A program made the position numbers and the translations under genes. A DNA stretch of 63,596 nucleotides from Snodgrassella alvi_G (GTDB lineage: Bacteria; Pseudomonadota; Gammaproteobacteria; Burkholderiales; Neisseriaceae): NCBI GenBank assembly GCA_946478525.1, contig CAMLCH010000010.1, positions 1 through 63,596 of the forward strand. Reading direction: 5' to 3'. Shown here in pieces: positions 27,518 to 34,986 of the stretch. How positions within the stretch are numbered: position 1 is the first letter of the stretch; each line of letters opens with the position of its first letter. The notes under the pieces were generated by a model. The model saw nothing but the letters and a program-made list of their open reading frames with translations. It was not told where the DNA came from and ran no database searches.

Positions 27518-29800
27518 GTGGATATTGGACTTCTGCGTAGAAAGCGCCCGGTAAAATTAGCCCCATGGCTGCCGTGGTGGGTTGCTGGCGTATGTTTATC
27601 TTTCACACTGCCACAAAATAATTATCAGAACTGGCTTATAGGAATTTTGTTAACAGCATTGCTGACCATGATAACTAAATGGAAATGGTGTCGTAACTGT
27701 TGTTGGTTTGGTATCGGTGTTATTTTTGCTATGTGGCGTACACAGTTGGTAATACAGCAGCAATGGCCATTGAATACTAAAGCTGAGATTCAGGAAGTTA
27801 ATCTTGTTGTGACTGATATCGCTCAAACTGACCGTTCTCGAAGCCGGTTTCAGGCGCAGGTGCAATTACGAGATGGAAGTATACAGAATTGGCTATTTAC
27901 AGATTATGCTAAACAAACGTGGCTAGCTGGTAGTGAGTGGCGAGTCAAAGCCAGAGTACGTGCTATTATTGGTGAGAACAATACTGTTGGCTTTAATCGC
28001 GAAGCATGGGCATTAGCTAATCATATTGGTGCAGTAGCAACCATTAAAGGTAATCGGCTACCGATTAAATCTGCTAATCGTTGGAAGGGTACTTTATCCA
28101 GATGGCGGGCTAAATTAGGTGAAAGATGGCAAAAGCAACATAAAAATTATCCGCAGGGTGTTGCTTTGCTTAAAGCCTTAGCAGTTGGCGAACAATCAGC
28201 TTTACCAGCGCAAGCATGGCAGATTTTTCGACCCTTAGGTTTGAATCACCTAGTCAGTATATCTGGCTTACATGTGGGCATGTTAGCCATGCTGGCAGCG
28301 TGGTTGTGTGGCAAATTACTGCATTTTATTCCTTTGCCTGTGCAACAACCGTGGATCTATAAGCGAATAGCGGCAGTGATTACCGCCATCATTTACAGTG
28401 CACTAGCCGGTTTTGCGGTACCAACACAGCGCAGCATGCTTATGATCATTATTTTGGCCTTAACATGGAGACGCGGCCATCTGACAGCTATGCAATCTTG
28501 GTGGTTAACCATAGCCACAGTATTGCTGGTAGATCCTTTGGCTGTTTTAAGTATAGGATTTTGGTTATCTTTTTTGTTGGTTGCTGCACTAATATGGGCT
28601 GGAGAAGGTGTTGGTCAGTTACCTAAATGGCAGCAACTATTGCAATCACAATGGGCAGCGGGCTTAGCATCATTGGTTTTGGTAGCCAATATATTTGGTT
28701 CTGTTCCATTAATGTCAGCACCAGTAAATGCAGTTGCCATTCCATGGTTCACTTTAGTATTAGTACCACTGGCTTTAATTTCATTAATTGTACCTTGGTC
28801 TTTTTTCTCTACTTTGGCTGCATGGGTAGCAGAAAATACCATGCAGGTTTTGTATACAATAGCCAATTATGCACCCGAGTACTATCCTGCTCATGCACCG
28901 ATAGGTTTATGGCTGTTAGCCATTATTAGTATTATTATTTTATTGCTGCCTCGAGGATTTTTTCTCCGTCCATTATGTCTATTGATTCTAGGCTTATTGC
29001 TAACTTATCGTCCTCCCAAGCCTTCAGTCAATGAAGCAACAATTCGGATATGGGATGTTGGTCAAGGTTTAGCTGTTAGCGTGAGCACAGCCAAACACGA
29101 ATTATTATTTGATACAGGTACGTTATATGCGGCGCAATCAGCACTATTACCCAATCTTCAGGCAGCCGGAATCAGATCTTTAGATAGTTTAGTGTTATCG
29201 CATCATGATGCGGATCATGACGGTGGCGCCATGATGATAAAAAACCAATTGCAACCTCGGCAAATTTATGCTGGTCAAGCCAATAGTTATTCTTTTCAGG
29301 CGCAGCATTGCGAGAGTGGTACAAGCTGGCAGTGGGATGGGGTATGGTTTGAGTTTCTTAATTTACCTGTCGATGCAGAAGCAAAAAAAAATGATCGAAG
29401 TTGTGTATTACGGGTTGTCAGTGCCGGCAAAGCCATTCTTATTACTGGTGATTTAGGTAAACGTGGTGAACAGGCATTGGTGGCGAAATATGGAGACAAG
29501 CTTTATAGCCAAATTTTGATCTTGGGCCATCATGGTAGTCGTACCTCTAGTGATCCTGCATTTATACAAACGGTTCAGCCAGATTTTGCTATTGCCAGTG
29601 CTGGGTTTGCTAACCAGTACAATCATCCACATAAGCAAATACAAGAACTCATAAAGCAAGAAAATATTGAGCTTTTCCAGACGGGACGAATGGGTGGTTT
29701 ACAAACGACATTATCTGCCAAATCCATCCGCTGGCAATTATTAAGCACTAAGCAAGCATACTGGCAGCGTAAACCAATGGAAAAACCCGAAAATCGATAG
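27518..29800 (+). CDS. comEC: ComEC/Rec2-type DNA uptake channel protein
   Basis: This inner-membrane protein moves single-stranded DNA into the cytoplasm during natural transformation. The 760-residue protein starts with GTG at 27518 and has N-terminal membrane segments and a soluble DUF4131-type domain (about 85-190). The polytopic Competence domain follows (about 215-500, with SISGLHVGMLAML). A C-terminal metallo-beta-lactamase-like domain (about 510-740) carries SHHDADHDGG and LGHHGSRTSS. The key metal-binding residues are present, so it looks functional. Its presence suggests that the organism is or was naturally competent, in keeping with the Neisseriaceae. Confidence 0.95.
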   Translation: MDIGLLRRKRPVKLAPWLPWWVAGVCLSFTLPQNNYQNWLIGILLTALLTMITKWKWCRNCCWFGIGVIFAMWRTQLVIQQQWPLNTKAEIQEVNLVVTDIAQTDRSRSRFQAQVQLRDGSIQNWLFTDYAKQTWLAGSEWRVKARVRAIIGENNTVGFNREAWALANHIGAVATIKGNRLPIKSANRWKGTLSRWRAKLGERWQKQHKNYPQGVALLKALAVGEQSALPAQAWQIFRPLGLNHLVSISGLHVGMLAMLAAWLCGKLLHFIPLPVQQPWIYKRIAAVITAIIYSALAGFAVPTQRSMLMIIILALTWRRGHLTAMQSWWLTIATVLLVDPLAVLSIGFWLSFLLVAALIWAGEGVGQLPKWQQLLQSQWAAGLASLVLVANIFGSVPLMSAPVNAVAIPWFTLVLVPLALISLIVPWSFFSTLAAWVAENTMQVLYTIANYAPEYYPAHAPIGLWLLAIISIIILLLPRGFFLRPLCLLILGLLLTYRPPKPSVNEATIRIWDVGQGLAVSVSTAKHELLFDTGTLYAAQSALLPNLQAAGIRSLDSLVLSHHDADHDGGAMMIKNQLQPRQIYAGQANSYSFQAQHCESGTSWQWDGVWFEFLNLPVDAEAKKNDRSCVLRVVSAGKAILITGDLGKRGEQALVAKYGDKLYSQILILGHHGSRTSSDPAFIQTVQPDFAIASAGFANQYNHPHKQIQELIKQENIELFQTGRMGGLQTTLSAKSIRWQLLSTKQAYWQRKPMEKPENR

Positions 29801-29864
29801 TAATCAATTTACGATATCGGCGTATAATATAATCACTTTTTCAATATGTTGTGTTGGGATAGAT

Positions 29865-30296
29865 ATGTGTTGGCGAAAATATATTGGGTTAAGTATTTTG
29901 TTTGGTTTATTGCTTACTGGCTGTGCCACACCGGAACAGAAAGCCGCCAAAGCCGCTGCAGAAAAAGCAGCACAACAAAAATTACAGTTAGATTTAGCTG
30001 CACAATGTGATGCACGTACTGCTGAATTGATGCAGCTCCAAATGCAAAATCCAGCATTTTTTACAGATCCTCTGAATGCCAAAATAGCTCAAGAGTATCG
30101 ACAAAAAGTCAATCTACCCATGTTCCAGAATTGCTATAAACTGGCTTGGGATAATTATGTCAATAAAATGCGAGTTGAACAGTTGCGTATCTGGGAAATG
30201 CAACGCAATTGGGATGATGATCTGAACTGGAGAATGTTTCGTCCGCGTTTATGTCGCGGTATCCATAATGGCCGTTCTATCGTGTATCGTTGCTAA
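29865..30296 (+). CDS. Small putative lipoprotein
   Basis: The 143-residue protein has a lipoprotein signal peptide ending in LLTGC (Cys20). The stretch just after the lipobox is an Ala/Lys/Gln-rich helix (EQKAAKAAAEKAAQQK), likely a coiled coil or a peptidoglycan-side linker. The remainder is helical with several Cys residues (AAQCDART, FQNCYKLA, RLCRG and the C-terminal Cys). I do not recognise a family. It lies 64 bases after comEC on the same strand and may share its transcript. A terminator shared with lolA follows. Confidence 0.8.
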   Translation: MCWRKYIGLSILFGLLLTGCATPEQKAAKAAAEKAAQQKLQLDLAAQCDARTAELMQLQMQNPAFFTDPLNAKIAQEYRQKVNLPMFQNCYKLAWDNYVNKMRVEQLRIWEMQRNWDDDLNWRMFRPRLCRGIHNGRSIVYRC

Positions 30297-30372
30297 ATTT
30301 AAATATAATTCTCGTAAACCATTATGCCGACAAATTTAATTTTGCTGTTAATCGCTCTAGATTTTATAAATA

Positions 30373-30428
30373 AAAAAACTGCATCTTTAACCTTTTAAAC
30401 CTTATCTAAGGAAAGAATGCAGTTTTTT
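30373..30428. terminator. Bidirectional intrinsic terminator, lipoprotein gene / lolA
   Basis: A 12-bp perfect outer stem (AAAAAACTGCAT at 30373-30384 with ATGCAGTTTTTT at 30417-30428) encloses an inner pairing of CTTT/AAAG. It lies between convergent stops, with T runs usable in both directions. Confidence 0.85.
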
Positions 30429-30442
30429 ATGAAATCAACATT

Positions 30443-31057
30443 TTACTCACTTAATACATCAACACCTTTAGGTGGAGTAAATTTAAATATAGAACGATCG
30501 AATTTGGGTTTGGTATTGATATTGCTGAAAATAATTGTAGTCTGGTTGCCAAAACTATCTTTCAAATCCATTTTTGCCAGATTATCGCCACGAAACCCAA
30601 TACGTATATTTTGATAACCAGTATTATTGCGTTTAGGTTTCGCTCGAATATAGTTAATTCCTTCAGCAGAGCCATCTTCAGTTAGTGTATAGTTTGCATT
30701 TAATGCTGATTTATTGGAAAGAATTGCTGCAGGAGAATCACCGATTGTTTGATTCTGAGGTCTTTTGGTTACCTGTGCCAGATCCTGATCATATAACCAG
30801 ACATTTTTACCATCACCAACTATAGTTTGTTTGTAAGGTTTGATGTATTCCCAGCGGAAGAGACCCGGTCGTTGTATAGAAAAATTACCAGAAGTGGTTT
30901 GCAATCTTTTTTTACTTTGAACAGTTTGAGTAAATTGTCCAGAAATACCATCTGTATCATTGTTAAATTTATGTAACGTCTCAAGCCCACCTGCCATAAC
31001 AGATGCACAAGCATACGCAATAAATGTTGTAACTATGGTTTTACCTAAAATTTTCAT
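30443..31057 (-). CDS. lolA: Outer-membrane lipoprotein carrier LolA
   Basis: This periplasmic chaperone carries lipoproteins from the LolCDE complex to the outer membrane. The 204-residue protein has a signal peptide (MKILGKTIVTTFIAYACASV, cleavage probably near residue 22) and the LolA landmarks: FTQTVQSK, GNFSIQRPGLFRWEY, and GKNVWLYDQDLAQVTKRP. The C-terminal FTPPKGVDVL ending is typical. The gene stands alone, 231 bases downstream of the NADAR gene's stop codon side. Confidence 0.95.
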   Translation of the reverse strand: MKILGKTIVTTFIAYACASVMAGGLETLHKFNNDTDGISGQFTQTVQSKKRLQTTSGNFSIQRPGLFRWEYIKPYKQTIVGDGKNVWLYDQDLAQVTKRPQNQTIGDSPAAILSNKSALNANYTLTEDGSAEGINYIRAKPKRNNTGYQNIRIGFRGDNLAKMDLKDSFGNQTTIIFSNINTKPKFDRSIFKFTPPKGVDVLSE

Positions 31058-31287
31058 TCATTATTCCTTTGATCTTAGCATTCGTTAACCACTTATTTCT
31101 AAATAATACAGCATAAAGTTATATATCTTATATTCGCATTGTAAGCTATAGCACAATAATGATCTATTTTAAACAGAAAGACAGGATAAATTTATTTGCT
31201 AAAATTTCATTTTTCATTGACATGAGATAAAACAGTCAGAATTAAACTGTTATTTGCATGCTAATAACATGAATAAAATTAAAGCGC

Positions 31288-31842
31288 TCAATTTGATTCG
31301 TGTAATTGTTGTCGAACCGCCATCAATGCAAATCCAAGTAAGTTTTTACCACGCCAAGTCAGTGGATTGTCTATATTAGAAGTATTTTCGGCTAAACCTA
31401 TGCCCCATATTTTGTCTACTGGACTTGCTTCAACTAATATTTTTTGTTTTGTAGATAACAAAAATTCAGCTAAGCGCTTATTTTGCGAAAATTTAGCCAC
31501 ATTGCCTGCTATCACTATTGAAGAACGATGTTCATTCCATATTGCAACATCAAATCCTTTTATTTTACGTCCCAATGATTTGGCTAACGAAGGACTTTTT
31601 GCTTTCAGAATTTCAGCTAATATTTGTTCATCTTCAAATAGTTTCGCCTTCGCTGCCATCATATAATGCTCTGCCGTTGGATAATAAACACCATCTACTT
31701 TAAAACTACTTGCAAACCATTGGCTTAGGCAGGCTTTAGTGATCTCGGGTGTTGGCAAATTTTGTTTATGCCCCCAAAAATATAAATATTTGAAGCGTTT
31801 TCCAGCCCGGTATTTTTTACATAATTCGGTAATGTCCATCAT
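31288..31842 (-). CDS. NADAR domain protein (YbiA/DUF1768 family)
   Basis: The 184-residue protein is a single NADAR domain. Family landmarks are YLYFWGHKQ near residue 20, LSQWFASSFKVDGVYYPTAEH with YMMAAKAKLF (about 40-70), KIKGFDVAIWNEHR, and KIWGIGLAENTSNIDNP with a final GKNLLGFALMAVR. Known members act on N-glycosidic bonds: E. coli YbiA degrades early riboflavin intermediates, and some others remove ADP-ribose from guanine, countering DarT-type toxins. No toxin gene is adjacent, so a housekeeping detoxification role is equally possible. It lies between lolA and the zinc-transport locus, on the same strand. Confidence 0.88.
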   Translation of the reverse strand: MMDITELCKKYRAGKRFKYLYFWGHKQNLPTPEITKACLSQWFASSFKVDGVYYPTAEHYMMAAKAKLFEDEQILAEILKAKSPSLAKSLGRKIKGFDVAIWNEHRSSIVIAGNVAKFSQNKRLAEFLLSTKQKILVEASPVDKIWGIGLAENTSNIDNPLTWRGKNLLGFALMAVRQQLHESN

Positions 31843-31956
31843 TCAATACCTATTATCAGCCTGATAGCATGGCTGATAGATTTAACAATACTAAAAAGCT
31901 ATTCAGCTAGCATAGTACCAAAGCTGATTAATAGAAAGCCATGAGTTGAGAAGTCA

Positions 31957-32847
31957 CTATTTCATTGCTGCACTCAAGGCACTGACGTTTGAGCGAAACA
32001 TATCAAGATAAGTTGCTGCCGGAGCACCTTTACTTAAGGCATCTGAATATAATTGACCAGAAATTTTTATCCCAGTCTCTTTACTAATACGCTGTATCAT
32101 TTTCGGATTTTTAATATTTTCTACAAACACCGCTTTAATATTCTGATTACGAATTTGATTAATGATTGACGCTACCTGGCGAGCAGACGGTTCTGCATCT
32201 GCACTTACACCTTGGGGTGCTATGAAGGTGATCTGATAACGCTTAGCCATATAACCAAATGCATCATGACCTGTAAGAACTTTACGTTTCGAGGCGGGAA
32301 TAGCTGCAAATGCTTTGGCCGCCCATTGATGTAACTGGTTTAAACGTTGTTCGTAGTTGGCTAGTCGTGACTGATAATAAGCTTTACCGGCAGGATCAAT
32401 TTTTATCAGCGCATTAGCGATATTGCGTGCATAAGTATGCATTAAAACCGGATCATTCCATACATGTGGATCGTATTTATGTTGGTGATCATGTTTATGA
32501 TTCCCATCATTCAAAACTTGTGGTTGAATTCCTTGTACTGCATATATTACAGGCACATGACTTTGTTCAGCAGCACGCTGTAAAGATAAAGATTCAAGTC
32601 CATAACCATTCAGTAATATTAATTTAGCACTGCGCATCTGCCGCAAATCTTTGCTCAACAACTGATACATATGGGTATCCTGATCAGCACCAATCAAGGT
32701 GGAAACCTGAATCCTGTCACCGCCAATTTGTTTGGTAACGTCGCCGAGAATACTGAAGCTGGCTACTACCGGCAATGGTGCAGCCTGTACAAGATGTATA
32801 AAAACACTCAAAAATGTAAAAGATAGAACAGAAATAATACGTCTCAT
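31957..32847 (-). CDS. znuA: Zinc ABC transporter substrate-binding protein
   Basis: This periplasmic protein captures zinc and delivers it to the membrane complex. The 296-residue protein has a signal peptide (cleavage near Ala22-Ala23) and the cluster A-I binding protein fold. Metal ligands are His59 (DQDTHMYQ), His128 (DPHVWND) and His194 (TGHDAFGY). The third is His, as in zinc binders; manganese binders have Glu there. A short His-rich loop (about residues 117-128, HKHDHQHKYDPH) precedes the second ligand, also typical of ZnuA. It is the last gene of the znu cluster, 35 bases from the permease gene. Confidence 0.93.
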   Translation of the reverse strand: MRRIISVLSFTFLSVFIHLVQAAPLPVVASFSILGDVTKQIGGDRIQVSTLIGADQDTHMYQLLSKDLRQMRSAKLILLNGYGLESLSLQRAAEQSHVPVIYAVQGIQPQVLNDGNHKHDHQHKYDPHVWNDPVLMHTYARNIANALIKIDPAGKAYYQSRLANYEQRLNQLHQWAAKAFAAIPASKRKVLTGHDAFGYMAKRYQITFIAPQGVSADAEPSARQVASIINQIRNQNIKAVFVENIKNPKMIQRISKETGIKISGQLYSDALSKGAPAATYLDMFRSNVSALSAAMK

Positions 32848-32882
32848 ATAATTTTATCCAGATGGGTTTTCAGATTAAATGT

Positions 32883-33740
32883 TTAGACTACATGGTGGCG
32901 ACTACGTCGATAGAGTTGCCATAAAATGCCATTTTCGGTACCAATAAAAAGAGAAATAATATAAATTAGTCCACAACATAAAATAATTGCCGGCCCTGAG
33001 GGCAGATCAATGTAATAAGACAGTAATAAACCGGTAAAACCACATAAGCCAGCTAAAAATGCCGCCAGTACCATTGTCCAGCCCATTGTCTTACTCCATA
33101 ATCTGGCTGTAATAGCAGGTAACATCATTAAACCTACAGACATTAATGTCCCTAATGCTTGAAAACCTGCTACAAGATTAAGTACTACCAGTATCAGAAA
33201 TAGAATATGCCATAATGACCCTTTGCCGTTTACTGAGCGCAAAAATAAAGGATCGACACTTTCTATCATTAGCGGGCGATAGATGATGGCAAGCACTATC
33301 AACGTAAAACTGGAAACCAATGCCACTAAAGTTAGTGCTGGCAAATCTATAGCCAGAATAGAACCAAATAATAAATTTAAAAGATCAACGCTATTACCAT
33401 TTTTGCTAACTAATACAACTCCTAAAGCCAAACAAGTCAGAAAAAATGCGGCAAAACTGGCATCTTCTTTTACATGGGCAAAACGACTAGCTAAACCAGC
33501 TAACAAAGCCATACACAGCCCGGCAATAAAACCACCTAAGCTCATGGCAGGCAGGCTTAATCCAGCTATCATGTAACCAATTGCCGCTCCCGGTAAAATA
33601 GCATGTCCGAGGGCGTCGCCCACCAGACTCATGCGTCGCATCATTAAAAACACGCCAACTGGAGCGGTGCCGATTGCCAGAAACACAATCGATGTCAATG
33701 CATAACGCATAAATTCATAATCAACAAAAGGATTTAACAT
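32883..33740 (-). CDS. znuB: Zinc ABC transporter permease
   Basis: This inner-membrane permease has 285 residues and about eight hydrophobic segments of the ABC-3 type. Conserved stretches are SLVGDALGHAILPGAAIGY near residue 33 and GTLMSVGLMMLPAITARLW near residue 200. The distance to znuC is 316 bases, which is unusual because these genes normally touch. A separate promoter or a deletion of sequence between them may explain it. Confidence 0.93.
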   Translation of the reverse strand: MLNPFVDYEFMRYALTSIVFLAIGTAPVGVFLMMRRMSLVGDALGHAILPGAAIGYMIAGLSLPAMSLGGFIAGLCMALLAGLASRFAHVKEDASFAAFFLTCLALGVVLVSKNGNSVDLLNLLFGSILAIDLPALTLVALVSSFTLIVLAIIYRPLMIESVDPLFLRSVNGKGSLWHILFLILVVLNLVAGFQALGTLMSVGLMMLPAITARLWSKTMGWTMVLAAFLAGLCGFTGLLLSYYIDLPSGPAIILCCGLIYIISLFIGTENGILWQLYRRSRHHVV

Positions 33741-34056
33741 GATTATTTTCGTGAAGTTTATATAAATGATTAAAAAATTAAATTCGCTTTGCTAACTGGT
33801 AATATTACTGTACCTATTTGTAACTATTTCATAGTTTTTTACTTATAACACTTTATCCAGATTGATAAATATTAGTTTTATCAATTTGTTAGAACTTTAT
33901 TTACAATTTTGAAGTTTTACTATTAGATCCCACTTTTCCAGGCTAATATTTCAATTAGCAGCATATGTTTTCAGTTTGGCTTGATATTTAAGGTCAAAAA
34001 AGCTTCTCAATTTTTCGATAAATAGTTACGCACAAAAGGCAGAGTAATCCTTAATA
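33741..34056. other. Gap between znuC and znuB
   Basis: This 316-base AT-rich interval inside a transport operon has no ORF of note. It contains the 23-base inverted repeat at 33862-33884 and T-rich tracts. It may hold a second promoter for znuB-znuA, or it may be the remnant of a lost gene. Confidence 0.5.
33862..33884. repeat. Perfect 8-bp inverted repeat in the znuC-znuB gap
   Basis: TTGATAAA (33862-33869) and TTTATCAA (33877-33884) are perfect inverted arms separated by 7 bases. It could be a protein-binding site or a weak RNA hairpin. It does not match the Zur-like boxes upstream of the locus. Confidence 0.5.
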
Positions 34057-34785
34057 TTATCTGTGACACCACTGATTCTGTTCTGGTTGCTGCATAGTAA
34101 TCTGGGCTTGGTGTAAATGGTTTTCAGTCAGGACTTTACTGGTTTCACCTGCTGCAATTACCTTTCGAGCTAGTAATAGCGAATAGGGGAAGTATATTTT
34201 CACTTGCTGATAATCATGTAACACCGTAATCACTGTACATTGATGCTGTTTTTGATACTCTTGGATAATATGAAGTAGAGCAGTAGTGGTAGCTTCATCC
34301 ACGGCATTAAAAGGCTCATCTAGCAATAAGAATTTTGCTTGCTGTATGAGCATACGTGCCAGCAAGACGCGTTGAAATTGTCCGTTCGATAATTGAGCAA
34401 TCGGCCAGTGAATGAAATTGCTCATACCTACCTGTTCAATGGCAGCATAAACTCGCTGTTTGAAAGTAGTGTTAACGTCTTTAAAAAAACCTATTTCATA
34501 CCATAGACCCATTGCAGCCAGTTCAAAAACACTCATGGGCTGACTGCGATCAATATCCGATTGCTGTGGTAAATAGGCTATATCTGAACGGCGCAAATTG
34601 TTCCATAATATCCGGCCACTATCGGTTTTAACTAAGCCCATTATGGCTTTTAATAACGTAGATTTACCTGCACCATTAGGACCCAAAATAGCCCACATTT
34701 CATTTTTACTGAAAGTAAGATCGATGTGATGAATGGCCGGGCTGTGACGATAGCTAACAGTGACATCATTCAGTTCAATACTCAT
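34057..34785 (-). CDS. znuC: Zinc ABC transporter ATP-binding protein
   Basis: This ATPase drives zinc import. The 242-residue protein from the ATG at 34785 begins MSIELNDVTVSYRHS. Walker A is GPNGAGKST (35-43), the signature is LSNGQFQRVLLARML and Walker B is FLLLDEPF, followed by the D-loop NAVDEAT. The signature has Asn in place of the second Gly of LSGGQ, a tolerated variant. The open frame extends upstream to 34818, but the 34785 start is favoured by fit to the family and by its ATGA overlap with the small ORF before it. It has no clear ribosome binding site of its own, in keeping with coupled translation. Confidence 0.92.
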   Translation of the reverse strand: MSIELNDVTVSYRHSPAIHHIDLTFSKNEMWAILGPNGAGKSTLLKAIMGLVKTDSGRILWNNLRRSDIAYLPQQSDIDRSQPMSVFELAAMGLWYEIGFFKDVNTTFKQRVYAAIEQVGMSNFIHWPIAQLSNGQFQRVLLARMLIQQAKFLLLDEPFNAVDEATTTALLHIIQEYQKQHQCTVITVLHDYQQVKIYFPYSLLLARKVIAAGETSKVLTENHLHQAQITMQQPEQNQWCHR

Positions 34786-34886
34786 AAAGCACCAATTGCC
34801 CAGGCATACATAGCCCATAACCCAGCCAAAAGCAGACTAACCCAGCATAAACGTTTAACAGCGCTGCTAAGCAGTAAAGAAAACAT
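34782..34886 (-). CDS. Small membrane peptide ORF at the head of the znu operon
   Basis: A 34-codon ORF (MFSLLLSSAVKRLC at the front, AMYAWAIGAL at the end) reads from an ATG at 34886 to a TGA at 34782 that overlaps the znuC ATG (ATGA). A good Shine-Dalgarno AAGGG lies 5 bases before its start. The middle is hydrophobic with Trp and Leu residues (about 14-34), enough for one membrane helix after a basic Lys-Arg pair. It starts 30 bases downstream of a Zur-like box. znuC lacks its own ribosome site, so this ORF may couple translation. I do not recognise a family. It may be a small subunit or regulator of the transporter, or only a leader. Confidence 0.6.
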   Translation of the reverse strand: MFSLLLSSAVKRLCWVSLLLAGLWAMYAWAIGAL

Positions 34887-34915
34887 ATAGACCCTTATCA
34901 AGATTAGGTTTAAAA

Positions 34916-34932
34916 ATGTTACTATATAACAT
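34916..34932. promoter_or_regulatory. Zur-box-like palindrome 1
   Basis: ATGTTA-CTATA-TAACAT is a perfect 17-base palindrome-with-spacer, close to the proteobacterial zinc uptake regulator consensus (TGTTATAATATAACA-like). It lies 30 bases upstream of the small ORF start, where repressor binding would block transcription. Confidence 0.7.
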
Positions 34933-34940
34933 TACATCAA

Positions 34941-34955
34941 TGATACATTATAACA
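34941..34955. promoter_or_regulatory. Zur-box-like palindrome 2
   Basis: TGATACATTATAACA is a one-mismatch version of the same pattern (TGTTATAATGTATCA on the minus strand). Its centre is about 24 bases from that of the first box, the spacing expected for two dimers near the same DNA face. Confidence 0.55.
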
Positions 34956-34986
34956 ATAATAATACTCAATTCTTTTGAACGGTAAC

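Noticed and set aside
31854..31878. TATCAGC / GCTGATA arms downstream of the NADAR start
   Set aside because: It is a short stem without a T run, and may only be a weak end for znuA transcripts.
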